Origin: Sva-07 sp963698565
GTDB taxonomy: Bacteria > Actinomycetota > Acidimicrobiia > Acidimicrobiales > Ilumatobacteraceae
Assembly (NCBI GenBank): GCA_963698565.1
Contig: CAVORH010000009.1
Coordinates: 1-64,000, forward strand
Reading direction: 5' to 3'
DNA: 64,000 nt
Shown here piece by piece: positions 33,368 through 41,665 of the stretch. The notes beneath the pieces are model-generated. The model saw nothing but the letters and a program-made list of their open reading frames with translations, ran no database searches and was not told where the DNA came from. The position numbers and the translations under genes are program-made. How positions within the stretch are numbered: position 1 is the first letter of the stretch; every line of letters begins with the position of its first letter.

Positions 33368-34300
33368 CTACAGCCGCAGGAGTTGGACCCGGTCGACACG
33401 ATGGTCGGCGGTCTTGTGCATCACGAGCGAAGCCCGATCGCGCGTCGGCGCGATGTTCTCGCGCAGGTTCAAGCCGTTGATCTCGTTCCAGATGCGGCGT
33501 GCCGTGTCGACCGCCTCGTCGTCGCTCAGCTCGGCGTAGAAGCGGAAGAACGAGTTCGGGTCCTGGAACACCGACGCCCGCAGCGCGAGGAACCGCTCGA
33601 TGTACCACTGCTCGATGTCGGGTTCGTCGGCGTCGATGTAGATCGAGAAGTCGAAGTAGTCGCTGACGAACTCCGGCGCTCCACTGCGTGTCTGCAGCAC
33701 GTTGAGGCCCTCGATGATCACGATGTCGGGGCTGCGAACGACGACCTGCTCGTCGGCGACGATGTCGTACACGACGTGGCTGTACACCGGCGCCTCGACG
33801 ATCTCGTCGCCGCTCTTGATCCGGCGCAACACGTCGAGGAGGGCCTTCGTGTCGTACGACTCCGGGAACCCCTTGCGGTTCATGATGCCGCGCTCGTCGA
33901 GCACGCGGTTGGGGTAGAGGAAGCCGTCGGTCGTGATCAGGTCGACCTTCGGATGGTCCGGCCACTGGGCGAGCAGTGCCTGCAGTATTCGGGCGAACGT
34001 GCTCTTGCCCACGGCGACGCTGCCGGCGATGCCGATCACATAGGGGACCTTCGGCGCGATCGTGCCCAGGAAGGTGGCCGACACCTTGTGGAGGTCCTGC
34101 GTCGCGCTGACGTAGAGGTTGAGCAGGCGGCTCAGCGGCAGGTAGACGCTCGCCACCTCGTCCATGTCGATGCGCTCGTTGATGCCGCGGAGCCGCTCCA
34201 ACTCGGGTTGGTTCAACGTGAGTGGTGTCGCTGCCCGGAGGTGCGACCACGCCTCGCGGTCGAACTCGAGGTAGCGGCTGGTGGCGGCCGGCGAGGTCAC
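33368..34300 (-). CDS. coaA: Pantothenate kinase, type I
   Basis: 310 residues from GTG 34300. First step of coenzyme A synthesis: pantothenate plus ATP gives 4'-phosphopantothenate. The P-loop is 'GIAGSVAVGKSTFAR', with 'LITTDGFLYPNRVLDERG' and 'FPESYDTKALLDVL' as the substrate-binding segments and 'YIERFLALR' toward the end. Length and motifs are those of the bacterial CoaA family, which is usually feedback-inhibited by CoA. It is divergent from the DNA methyltransferase, with about 80 bases between the starts. Confidence 0.96.
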   Translation of the reverse strand: MTSPAATSRYLEFDREAWSHLRAATPLTLNQPELERLRGINERIDMDEVASVYLPLSRLLNLYVSATQDLHKVSATFLGTIAPKVPYVIGIAGSVAVGKSTFARILQALLAQWPDHPKVDLITTDGFLYPNRVLDERGIMNRKGFPESYDTKALLDVLRRIKSGDEIVEAPVYSHVVYDIVADEQVVVRSPDIVIIEGLNVLQTRSGAPEFVSDYFDFSIYIDADEPDIEQWYIERFLALRASVFQDPNSFFRFYAELSDDEAVDTARRIWNEINGLNLRENIAPTRDRASLVMHKTADHRVDRVQLLRL

Positions 34301-34379
34301 GCCGGCGACTGTAGATGCCGGCGTCGCTGCCGGCCCCAAAGCGGCCCGCCGCACGCCTCGTTGTCGTACCCTTCGGCCG

Positions 34380-35798
34380 GTGGATCCCCGGTCCGGTCGC
34401 AAGCAGCTCGGTGCCTGGTACACCCCGACCGATCTCGTCGCCACGGTCGTCGATGCCGTCGTGACGCCCGAGTTCGTCGCCGCTCGAACCCGGTGCCGCC
34501 GACCGGTCTCCGTCCTCGACCCGGCCTGTGGCGACGGGCGCTTCCTCTCAGCGGTCGCCGAGCGCGTGCACCGTTTCGGTGGATCGGTCGAACTGCACGG
34601 GGTCGACATCGACCCGGCCGCCGTCGCCGCCGTCCACGCTGAGCTGCCGGACGCCACCGTGGTGCAGGCCGATGCGTTGACGCTCGACTGGTCGGGGCGT
34701 CGATTCGACCTCGTGATCGGCAACCCTCCGTTCCTGTCGCAGTTGGCGAGCGACACCACCCGTGGCGGATCGAGCGGGCGGGGGGGTGGGCCCTACGCCG
34801 ACGCAGCCGTCGAGTTCCTGGCGCTGGCCGCCGACGTGGTCGATCCCGACGGTGGCCGCCTCGCCTTCGTGCTGCCACAGTCGTTGCTCGCCTCCCGCGA
34901 TGCCGCTCCGATCCGCGAGCGCATCGATCGTCGGGCCACGATGATCTGGTCGTGGTGGACCGGCGAGCGCGTGTTCGATGCGCAGGTGATCACGTGCGCC
35001 GTCGGATTCGAGTTCGGCGCTGCGACGGCGACGCGCCCGTGGTCACACGTGGTGACGCAGGCCAGCGGGGTGCCGGATCTTCCGGCGGCTGTCGCCACGA
35101 GCGGGCGGCTCGGCGACCGCGCGACGCTGAACGCCAACTTCCGCGACGAGTACTACGGCCTGGTTCCCGCCGTGGGCGACCACGACGAGGGCCCTCGCCT
35201 GATCACGAGCGGGCTGATCGATCCGGGCCGTTCGCTGTGGGGTCTGCGCTCGATCACGTTCGCACGTCAGCGCTGGGAGCGACCTCGGGTCGATCGCTCA
35301 CTGCTGGATCCCAAGATGCAGGAGTGGGCACGGCGCCGTCTGGTACCGAAGGTCCTCGTCGCGAACCAGACGCGGATCGTCGAAGCGGTCTGCGACGATC
35401 GGGGTGACTGGTTGCCGGCGGTGCCGGTGGTCGCCGTCTACCCGACCGGTGCTCACTGGGATGATGCCCACGAGGTGCCCCTGGACGCGCTCACCGTCGC
35501 CGCATGGGAGATCGCCGCGGTGCTGTCCGCCCCGTTCGTCTCGGCATGGTTGTGGCACCGAGGAGCAGGGACGGGGCTCTCCGCCTCCAGCATTCGTCTG
35601 TCGCCCGTCGTGCTCGCCGAGTTGCCGTGGCCGGCAGGTCCGCTCACGGCAGCCGTCGACGCGCTGCGCGCCGGTGACGTCCGCCGGTGTGCGGTCGAGG
35701 TCGACGGCGCGTTCGGCGTCGACGGGAGCGTCGACCTGTACCCGTGGTGGGAAGCGCTACTTCAGCGGGTGGAGGCGCGACAGCCGACGACCGTGTGA
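34380..35798 (+). CDS. N6-adenine-specific DNA methyltransferase, orphan
   Basis: 472 residues from GTG 34380, chosen because an earlier start would run into the coaA gene. Motif X-like 'QLGAWYTPTDLVATVV', SAM-binding motif I 'VLDPACGDGRFL' (46-57), 'LHGVDIDPAAVA', and catalytic motif IV 'IGNPPFLSQ' (113-121) mark a gamma-class adenine methylase of the TaqI/Eco57I type. The C-terminal half (about 240-460) looks like the target-recognition domain. No restriction endonuclease or specificity gene is adjacent, so it may be a solitary methyltransferase affecting gene expression or replication. A type IIG fused nuclease is not seen. Confidence 0.85.
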   Translation: MDPRSGRKQLGAWYTPTDLVATVVDAVVTPEFVAARTRCRRPVSVLDPACGDGRFLSAVAERVHRFGGSVELHGVDIDPAAVAAVHAELPDATVVQADALTLDWSGRRFDLVIGNPPFLSQLASDTTRGGSSGRGGGPYADAAVEFLALAADVVDPDGGRLAFVLPQSLLASRDAAPIRERIDRRATMIWSWWTGERVFDAQVITCAVGFEFGAATATRPWSHVVTQASGVPDLPAAVATSGRLGDRATLNANFRDEYYGLVPAVGDHDEGPRLITSGLIDPGRSLWGLRSITFARQRWERPRVDRSLLDPKMQEWARRRLVPKVLVANQTRIVEAVCDDRGDWLPAVPVVAVYPTGAHWDDAHEVPLDALTVAAWEIAAVLSAPFVSAWLWHRGAGTGLSASSIRLSPVVLAELPWPAGPLTAAVDALRAGDVRRCAVEVDGAFGVDGSVDLYPWWEALLQRVEARQPTTV

Positions 35799-36377
35799 CC
35801 AGCCTCGCCAGCCCGGAGACCCGGCGATCATCCAGAGCAGGGTGAGGCCGACCAGCTCCGACACGTGGATCAGCTCGGCCACCGGGGTGCGGGTGCCACC
35901 CACGACGTCGGCGATCACACCGACGAGCGTCGTCGCCACCAGCGCGGCGGTGAAGGGGAGGAGACCGAAGGCGCGGTGCGGCTTCCACGCGGCGTAGGCG
36001 AAGCCGATGGCGAGCGCCGTGCCGAACGCGCCGAGGTGACGGGCGAGGTGCTCGTCGGTACCGGGCACGCTGCCGAACAGCAGCGCGGGAAGGCTCTGTA
36101 CGAGCATCACGACGGCGATCCAGGCCAGTGCGGGGCGCAACCACCCACCACGCCCGAGGCGCGCCGGGCGGGCCCGGGCGACCACCGCTGCGACGAGGTC
36201 GGGCACGGGCTCGGCGGGCCGTACCCGCAGCTGGCGGTCGAGCAGCCTGACGCCGTCGGCATAGTGGCGGCACGATGGGCAGCCGTCGAGGTGGAGTTCG
36301 AGCTGGCGTCGTTCCTCGCGCGTTGCTTCGTCGTCGGCCACCGAAGAGACCGAATCGCGGGCCTGGCTGCAGTCCAT
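35757..36377 (-). CDS. Zinc-finger anti-sigma factor, membrane-anchored
   Basis: 206 residues from ATG 36377. The N-terminal ZAS domain has the motif H29xxxC33xxC36 (LELHLDGCPSCRHY), which grips group IV sigma factors. After a linker, about four membrane helices follow (WLRPALAWIAVVMLVQSLPALLF, then 'LGAFGTALAIGFAYAAW', 'LLPFTAALVATTLVGVIADVV' and 'LIHVSELVGLTLLWMIAG'). It should hold the sigma factor encoded divergently next door at the membrane until a signal frees it. Its 3' end overlaps the convergent methyltransferase by 42 bases. Confidence 0.85.
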   Translation of the reverse strand: MDCSQARDSVSSVADDEATREERRQLELHLDGCPSCRHYADGVRLLDRQLRVRPAEPVPDLVAAVVARARPARLGRGGWLRPALAWIAVVMLVQSLPALLFGSVPGTDEHLARHLGAFGTALAIGFAYAAWKPHRAFGLLPFTAALVATTLVGVIADVVGGTRTPVAELIHVSELVGLTLLWMIAGSPGWRGWSHGRRLSRLHPLK

Positions 36378-36387
36378 GGTGATGGAG

Positions 36388-36414
36388 GTCGTCTGCAGTG
36401 CCCGGTTGGTTCCC
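36388..36414 (-). promoter_or_regulatory. Candidate ECF-type promoter of the anti-sigma gene
   Basis: On the minus strand, GGGAACC (36414-36408) is followed after 16 bases by CGAC (36391-36388), close to the consensus of ECF sigma promoters (GGAAC, then CGTC). The transcript would begin close to the anti-sigma ATG. Autoregulated negative feedback by the neighbouring sigma factor would explain it. Confidence 0.4.
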
Positions 36415-36462
36415 GACTTTGGTCACTGCTGCATTCGGTCAATCCGCAGCGACAATGGTGTG

Positions 36463-37029
36463 GTGGACCATCTGACGGGCGTCCTCATCGCCGCACGCGA
36501 CGGCGATCGCGCCGCGCTCGAGCGATTCATCGCCGAGACGCAGGGTGACGTCTGGCGGCTGTGCCGGTACCTCGGCGACGCCCAGCTCGCCGACGATCTG
36601 GCGCAGGAGACCTACGAGCGGGCGATCGGCTCGCTCCATCGGTACCGAGCGGACGGTTCCGCTCGAGGCTGGCTCCTGACGATCGCCCGTCGGACCTGCG
36701 CCGACCACAGCCGTCGCGCCGGCCGTCGTCGCCGTCTGGACCACCGCGTGGCCCAGAACACCACAGCGGGGTCGCTCGACGGTTCCGTCGTCGAACCCGA
36801 CCCGTCGGGTCGTATCGACCTCGACGACGTGCTCGCGCACCTCGACGACGACCGGCGCAGTGCGTTCGTGCTCACCCAGGTGCTCGGGATGCACTATGAC
36901 GAGGCCGCCGAGATCCTCGGGTGTCCGATCGGTACGGTGCGATCGAGAGTGTCGCGGGCGCGCGCCGACCTGGTCGAGATGATGCGCGACGACCGATCAT
37001 CGAACGAAGGAGACGAAGCCGTCGGATGA
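36463..37029 (+). CDS. ECF-family RNA polymerase sigma factor
   Basis: 188 residues from GTG 36463 (GTG 36460 is equally possible). Sigma region 2 (GDVWRLCRYLGDAQLADDLAQETYERAIGSL) and region 4 helix-turn-helix (SAFVLTQVLGMHYDEAAEILGCPIGTVRSRVSRAR) are complete. Region 3 is absent, as in ECF factors. It lies divergent from its presumed zinc anti-sigma factor and heads an operon whose genes overlap (cytochrome c, SCO1-like, cupredoxin, membrane protein), so it most likely controls that operon. The signal may be copper or redox stress, by inference only. Confidence 0.9.
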   Translation: MDHLTGVLIAARDGDRAALERFIAETQGDVWRLCRYLGDAQLADDLAQETYERAIGSLHRYRADGSARGWLLTIARRTCADHSRRAGRRRRLDHRVAQNTTAGSLDGSVVEPDPSGRIDLDDVLAHLDDDRRSAFVLTQVLGMHYDEAAEILGCPIGTVRSRVSRARADLVEMMRDDRSSNEGDEAVG

Positions 37030-37499
37030 AGAACAGGAACCGATCACGAGTCGAGGCCGACCATGGTGGGCCGGCCTCCGAACGCCTCCGGTCGCGCCTC
37101 GGTCGACTCGCGCTCGCCGGGGGCGTCACCGCAGCGATGATGCTCGCCGCCGCCTGTGGCGACGACGCCGGCTCCGGCACCGCAGCGGGAGGAGCGGATC
37201 TGTCACCAGCCGCTCAGAACGGTCGGCAGCTGTCGCAGAGCAAGGGCTGCGCCGGCTGTCACGGCCAGGACTTCGGTGGCGGCGCCGGGCCCGGTTGGAT
37301 CGGTCTCGCCGGCTCGGAGGTGCTGCTGGTCGATGGCTCCACCGTGACGGCGGACGACGCCTACCTCACCCGGGCGATCGCCGACCCGTCGGCCGAACTC
37401 GTCGACGGGTACACCCTCAAGATGCCCGCGAACAATCTCAGCGATGCCGAGGTCGCTGACATCGTCGCCTTCATCAACGCCTTGACGACCGATGGCTGA
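37026..37499 (+). CDS. Lipoprotein c-type cytochrome, monoheme
   Basis: 157 residues from ATG 37026, overlapping the sigma stop (ATGA). A basic N-terminus and hydrophobic stretch end in the lipobox 'AAACGDD' (Cys44), so the protein is tethered to the outer face of the membrane. The heme-binding CAGCH is at 75-79, and a likely sixth ligand methionine is in 'KMPANN' (Met132). The fold resembles the cytochrome c domain of cytochrome oxidase subunit II or cytochrome c551/c6. Its substrate is probably membrane redox partners such as an oxidase. It is the second gene of a sigma-led operon. Confidence 0.85.
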   Translation: MKNRNRSRVEADHGGPASERLRSRLGRLALAGGVTAAMMLAAACGDDAGSGTAAGGADLSPAAQNGRQLSQSKGCAGCHGQDFGGGAGPGWIGLAGSEVLLVDGSTVTADDAYLTRAIADPSAELVDGYTLKMPANNLSDAEVADIVAFINALTTDG

Positions 37500-38163
37500 C
37501 CGGCGGTCCCGCTCGATGGCCGTGACGGTCTCGGTGTTGGCGGTGCTCGCACTGGCCGCCTGCGGCAGTGACCAGTCGGCCGATGGAACCGCTCCTGCTT
37601 CGACGACCGTCGGCGTCGGTGCCGAGCGTGTGCTGGCCGGCATCGTCCGGGATCCGGCGCCCACCGTCGATGCCACGACGCTGCCGTCGCTCACCAACAC
37701 GGGCGAGGACGTCGTGTTCCGCGCCGATCCGGGTGGCCTGCGGGCCGTGTACTTCGGCTACACGAACTGCCCCGACGTGTGCCCGACCACGATGGCGGAC
37801 TGGACGGTGGCGTTGCGTCGGCTGCCTCCGGAGATCGCCGAGCAGGTCAGCACGGTGATGGTCACCGTCGATCCCGAGCGCGACAACGACATCCTCACCG
37901 GCTACGTCCAGAGTTTCGTGCCCGACGCCGAGGCCGCCGGCACGCTCGACGCCGAGCGCCTCGCGGCTGCTGCGGAACCATTCGGTGTGAGCTATGACGT
38001 GACCACCAACGACGAGGGCGACGTCGAGGTGTCCCACAGCGGGTTCCTCTACCTCGTTGGTGACGACGGCACGCTGTTGGTGACCTGGCCGTTCGGGACG
38101 TCGTCGGAGGAGATGGCCGCCGACGTCGAACAGCTCTACGAGGCACAGGCGGCCGCGTCGTGA
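37492..38163 (+). CDS. SCO1/SenC-family copper chaperone, lipoprotein
   Basis: 223 residues from ATG 37492, overlapping the cytochrome stop by eight bases. A signal peptide with lipobox (LALAACGSD, Cys24) places it at the outer membrane face. The thioredoxin fold carries the copper-binding CxxxC (Cys93, Cys97 in 'TNCPDVCPTT') and the conserved His182 ('VSHSGFLYLV'). SCO proteins deliver copper to the CuA centre of cytochrome oxidase or act as thiol-disulfide reductants. Neighbouring cytochrome c and cupredoxin genes suit a role in copper or oxidase assembly. Confidence 0.92.
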   Translation: MADRRSRSMAVTVSVLAVLALAACGSDQSADGTAPASTTVGVGAERVLAGIVRDPAPTVDATTLPSLTNTGEDVVFRADPGGLRAVYFGYTNCPDVCPTTMADWTVALRRLPPEIAEQVSTVMVTVDPERDNDILTGYVQSFVPDAEAAGTLDAERLAAAAEPFGVSYDVTTNDEGDVEVSHSGFLYLVGDDGTLLVTWPFGTSSEEMAADVEQLYEAQAAAS

Positions 38164-38531
38164 GCGCTCGGTGGATCGCCGCCTTGGTCGCGGGGCTGGT
38201 GCTCGTCGGGTGTGGCAGCGACGCGTCGTCGGAGCCTGCCACCGAAGCGATCGCCGCGGTCGACGAGGCCACCTACGAGTTCGTCATCCCGGTCGGGGCG
38301 GGCGAGGCGCTCGACGCCGGGACGCCGCTCGAGATCCTCCCCGCCGAACTCGACGTACGTGTCGGCGAGACGATCAGGATCGTCAACGAGGACGATCGCG
38401 GCCACACGGTCGGCCCGTTCTTCGTCGGAGCCAACGAGACGCTCACGCAGCGGTTCTCGTCGCCGGGTGAATTCGTGGGTGTCTGCACGGTGCACCCCAG
38501 CGGCCAGATCGTGCTCCTCGTCGAGGCGTGA
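38160..38531 (+). CDS. Cupredoxin-domain lipoprotein
   Basis: 123 residues from GTG 38160, overlapping the SCO1 stop. Lipobox 'VLVGCGSD' with Cys18 anchors it outside. The beta-sandwich has likely copper ligands His82 ('GHTVGP'), Cys109 and His112 ('VCTVHPSGQ'). The fourth ligand, usually Met after His, is not evident (Gln at that position), so a type 1 site may be altered. The fold is that of small blue-copper proteins and of the CuA domain. Role: electron carrier or copper binding in the same operon. Confidence 0.8.
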   Translation: MSARWIAALVAGLVLVGCGSDASSEPATEAIAAVDEATYEFVIPVGAGEALDAGTPLEILPAELDVRVGETIRIVNEDDRGHTVGPFFVGANETLTQRFSSPGEFVGVCTVHPSGQIVLLVEA

Positions 38532-39598
38532 GGCGCCCACCCGTGCCGCTGACCCGCCGGCTCCTGGCCGCCGTTGCCGCCGGACTGCTCGGGTCCGCGC
38601 TCCTCGGCTCCACCGCGCTCGCCGATCCGGCGGGCCCCACCGACTACCAGTCGGAGATCGTCGCCGTGGAACCGCCGGTGGCGAGCATCGAGACCTCGAT
38701 CGTCGGCGGCGACTCGTTCTTCCAGCTCACCGTCGGCCCCGGCACCGAGGTGATCGTGGTCGGGTACCAGGGTGAGGAGGCCTTGTGGTTCCGGCCCGAC
38801 GGCACCGTGTGGGAGAACCGGAACTCGCCGAGCACCTACCTCAACGCCGACCGGCTCGGCGGCGGCGGCATCCCGGCGAACGCCTCCGCCGACGCCGAGC
38901 CCGATTGGCGTCGAGTCGCATCCGACGGCAACTTCTCGTGGCACGACCACCGTGCCCACTGGATGCAGGAGGCTCGGCCGTTCGGGCTCGGGCCCGGTGA
39001 TCAGATCCTCGAATCGGTGATCCCGCTGGTCGTCGACGGAGCCGACGTCGAGGTCACGGTGATCAGCACCTGGCAGCCCGCCCCGTCGCCGCTTCCCGCA
39101 GTCGTCGGCGTCGTCGCCGCTCTTGCGCTCGCCTTCGCGGCGTGGTTCCTGCACCGGTCCCGGCGTCTGCCGGCTCTCGTCGCTGCCGCACCGGTCGTGG
39201 TGCTGGCCGTCATCGTCGGCGTCTGGCAGTTCTCCTCGTTGCCGCCCGAAACCGGCCCGCGTCCGGTCTGGTGGGTGTTGCCCGTGATCGCGGCGGTGTC
39301 GCTGGTGTCCGGCCTGGTCGTCGGCAGGCGCTCGACGTTCGCAGCCGACGCCGCACTGCTGCTCGTCGGCGTCGAGCTCGCGATCTGGGGCTGGGTCAAG
39401 CGAGATGGTCTGTCGGCGGCGATCATTCCCACCGACGCGCCCGGTTGGCTCGATCGGCTGGCGACGGCGATGGCGCTGAGCGGCGGGATCGCCTTCACGG
39501 CGATCTCGCTGTGGTGGTTGTTCCACCCGCAGGTGGCCGAGCAGCGGGTCAGCGGTTCCAGGGAGCCGACGGGCTCGCCGCGCCCGGCCCACCCGTGA
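38528..39598 (+). CDS. Membrane protein with extracytoplasmic HDHRxHWM motif, unknown function
   Basis: 356 residues from GTG 38528, overlapping the cupredoxin stop. A signal peptide (LLAAVAAGLLGSALLGSTALA) leads to an outside domain of about 150 residues containing the metal-like cluster 'WHDHRAHWMQ'. Five or so membrane helices follow (from 'AVVGVVAALALAFAAWFL' to 'ALSGGIAFTAISLWWLF'). A cluster of three histidines in this outside domain suggests copper or heme contact. I do not recognise the family. Its 3' end overlaps the convergent methionine aminopeptidase by 50 bases. Confidence 0.75.
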   Translation: MRRPPVPLTRRLLAAVAAGLLGSALLGSTALADPAGPTDYQSEIVAVEPPVASIETSIVGGDSFFQLTVGPGTEVIVVGYQGEEALWFRPDGTVWENRNSPSTYLNADRLGGGGIPANASADAEPDWRRVASDGNFSWHDHRAHWMQEARPFGLGPGDQILESVIPLVVDGADVEVTVISTWQPAPSPLPAVVGVVAALALAFAAWFLHRSRRLPALVAAAPVVVLAVIVGVWQFSSLPPETGPRPVWWVLPVIAAVSLVSGLVVGRRSTFAADAALLLVGVELAIWGWVKRDGLSAAIIPTDAPGWLDRLATAMALSGGIAFTAISLWWLFHPQVAEQRVSGSREPTGSPRPAHP

Positions 39599-40532
39599 GC
39601 ACTTCGACACCGTCCTCGGTGACCAGCACGGTGTGCTCGAACTGGGCGGTGCGCTTGCCGTCGGCGGTCACCGCGGTCCAGTCGTCGTCCCAGATCTTGT
39701 AGTTGACGGTGCCCAGCGTGATCATCGGTTCGATCGTGAACGTCATCCCCGGCCGCATGATCGTGGAGGCACGCGAGTCGTAGTAGTGCAGCACCTGGAT
39801 GTCGGTGTGGAACTGCTCGCCGATCCCGTGGCCGACGAAGGCGCGCACCACGCCGTACCGGTACTTCTTGGCGTGGTCCTCGATCGCCCGGCCGATGTCG
39901 CTGAGCGGGCGGCCGGGCTTGACGGCCTCGATGCCGTACCAGGTGCACTCCTCGGTGACGCGGACGAGCTGCCGGCTCTCGGGGTCGACGTCGCCCACGA
40001 GGAAGGTGGCGTTGGTGTCGCCGTGCACGCCGCCGATGTAGCCGGTGACGTCGATGTTGCAGATGTCGCCCTCCTGCAGCATCCGAGTGTCGGGGATGCC
40101 GTGGCAGATGACCTCGTTGACCGATGTGCAGCAGGCTTTCGGATAGCCGTGGTAGTTGATCGTCGACGGGTAGGCGCCGCGCTCGACGAAGAGATCGTGG
40201 ACGTAGATGTCGATCTCCTCGGTGGTCACCCCGGGAGCGACCATCTCACCGGACAGACGCAGGACCTCGGCGGCGACCCTGCCGGCGTGGCGCATCTTCT
40301 CGATGATCTCGGGTGACTTGATCCGTGGCTCGTCCCATGGAACGACGTCGCCCGTGTCGGCGTACGGTGGCCGTTCGATCGAGTCGGGAACGGTGCGCAT
40401 CGGCGACACGACCCCTTGCAGGACCCGCCCCTCGGACTTCTTGTGGCACCGCTTGTACTTGCGTCCACTTCCGCACCAGCAGGGCTCGTTCGCCTTCGGC
40501 AGGGTGGAGGGCAGGGATGCCGTGACGGACAT
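39549..40532 (-). CDS. map: Methionine aminopeptidase, type I, with SEC-C zinc motif
   Basis: 327 residues from ATG 40532. N-terminal SEC-C motif 'EPCWCGSGRKYKRCHKK' (Cys18, Cys20, Cys29, His30) binds zinc and probably docks on the ribosome. The catalytic pita-bread domain follows with the metal ligands in 'GGVHGDTNATF', 'VGHGIGEQFHTD', 'FTIEPMITLG' and 'QFEHTVLVTEDGVEVLT'. It removes the initiator methionine from new proteins. Actinobacteria often carry such SEC-C-containing Map. It is convergent with the sigma-led operon. Confidence 0.95.
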   Translation of the reverse strand: MSVTASLPSTLPKANEPCWCGSGRKYKRCHKKSEGRVLQGVVSPMRTVPDSIERPPYADTGDVVPWDEPRIKSPEIIEKMRHAGRVAAEVLRLSGEMVAPGVTTEEIDIYVHDLFVERGAYPSTINYHGYPKACCTSVNEVICHGIPDTRMLQEGDICNIDVTGYIGGVHGDTNATFLVGDVDPESRQLVRVTEECTWYGIEAVKPGRPLSDIGRAIEDHAKKYRYGVVRAFVGHGIGEQFHTDIQVLHYYDSRASTIMRPGMTFTIEPMITLGTVNYKIWDDDWTAVTADGKRTAQFEHTVLVTEDGVEVLTGGPGAASPSAPWNR

Positions 40533-40619
40533 CTTGCTCAGGATAGGGGGAGTTCGATGCAGCGACGAGTGGTGCGCACGTTCGTGTGTCCCTCGCCGAG
40601 CGCGCCTAGCCTGTCGTGC

Positions 40620-41630
40620 GTGTCCCAAGAAGAGGTGCTGGCCCCGAGCGTCACATCGCCGCTGTTGGCTCTTTCATCGATGGACGCCGACCGCGAACGG
40701 ATCGAGTCGGCGATGCACGACGCCGTCGTCACCCCCGATGCATACCTGAACGAGATCGCGTCGCACCTGATCGTCGCAGGCGGCAAACGCCTGCGGCCCG
40801 TCCTGGCGGTGGCGGGCGCGCAGATCCTGGGTGACCGCGCCTCGAACGACGTCGTGCGAGGTGGCGTCGCGTGCGAGCTCGTGCACCTCGGATCGCTCTA
40901 CCACGACGACGTGATGGACGAGGCCGACATGCGACGCGGCGTCGAAACGGTCAATGCGAAGTGGGGCAATCTGCAGGCGATCCTCGCCGGCGACTTCCTC
41001 CTGTCGCGGGCATCGGAGATCGCCGCCTCGTTGGGGACCGAGGTCGCCGGGCTGCTCGCTCGCACGATCGGCTGGTTGTGCGAGGGGCAGATCGAGGAGC
41101 TGCGCCACACGTACGACGTCTCGCGTACCGAGCAGAGCTACCTCACCTCGATCCACGGCAAGACGGCGTCGCTCTACGGCACGGCCGCGCGTATCGGTGG
41201 GATCGCCGCCGGTCACGACCGCCCGCTCGTCGACGCACTCACCGAGTACGGCAACAGCTACGGCATGGTGTTCCAGATCGTCGACGACATCCTCGACATC
41301 ACCGCCACCGACGAGCAGCTCGGCAAGCCGGCCGGACACGACATCGTCGAAGGGGTCTACACGTTGCCGGTCCTGCGGACCTTGGCGCTGGAAACATCCG
41401 CGGGAGCCGAACTCGCCGACCTCCTGGGGTCGCCGCTCGACGCCGTCGAGCAGGACAAGGCGCTGGCGATCCTGCGCGCGAACGACGGCATCGAGTCCGC
41501 GATCGAGACCGCCCACGAGTACGTCGCCCGTGCCGTCGCGGCCTGCGACGACTTCCCCGACTCGCCGGCCACCGAGGCGTTGCGCAACGCGCCCCGTGCG
41601 CTGATCACGTCGGTGTCGGTCTCGGCATGA
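40620..41630 (+). CDS. Polyprenyl diphosphate synthase, trans
   Basis: 336 residues from GTG 40620; longer upstream readings cross the map leader and are unlikely. First Asp-rich motif 'LYHDDVMDEADMRRG', second 'MVFQIVDDILDITA', plus 'GGKRLRPVLAVAG'. The chain-length residues before the first motif are small ('GSLYHDDV'), which suits long products, perhaps the C40-C45 tail of menaquinone, though this cannot be fixed by eye. It is a lone gene, but its likely role is supplying the quinone tail used by the complexes encoded downstream. Confidence 0.9.
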   Translation: MSQEEVLAPSVTSPLLALSSMDADRERIESAMHDAVVTPDAYLNEIASHLIVAGGKRLRPVLAVAGAQILGDRASNDVVRGGVACELVHLGSLYHDDVMDEADMRRGVETVNAKWGNLQAILAGDFLLSRASEIAASLGTEVAGLLARTIGWLCEGQIEELRHTYDVSRTEQSYLTSIHGKTASLYGTAARIGGIAAGHDRPLVDALTEYGNSYGMVFQIVDDILDITATDEQLGKPAGHDIVEGVYTLPVLRTLALETSAGAELADLLGSPLDAVEQDKALAILRANDGIESAIETAHEYVARAVAACDDFPDSPATEALRNAPRALITSVSVSA

Positions 41631-41665
41631 CCGCCTGATCCGTCTCGATCGGGCAGGCTGGGACG

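Noticed and set aside
34281..34379. A longer methyltransferase starting at 34281
   Set aside because: It would overlap the coaA start, and the extra residues are low-complexity. GTG 34380 gives the family-like beginning.
34380..35798. A restriction-modification system
   Set aside because: No endonuclease or specificity gene is adjacent. The neighbours are coaA and an anti-sigma factor.
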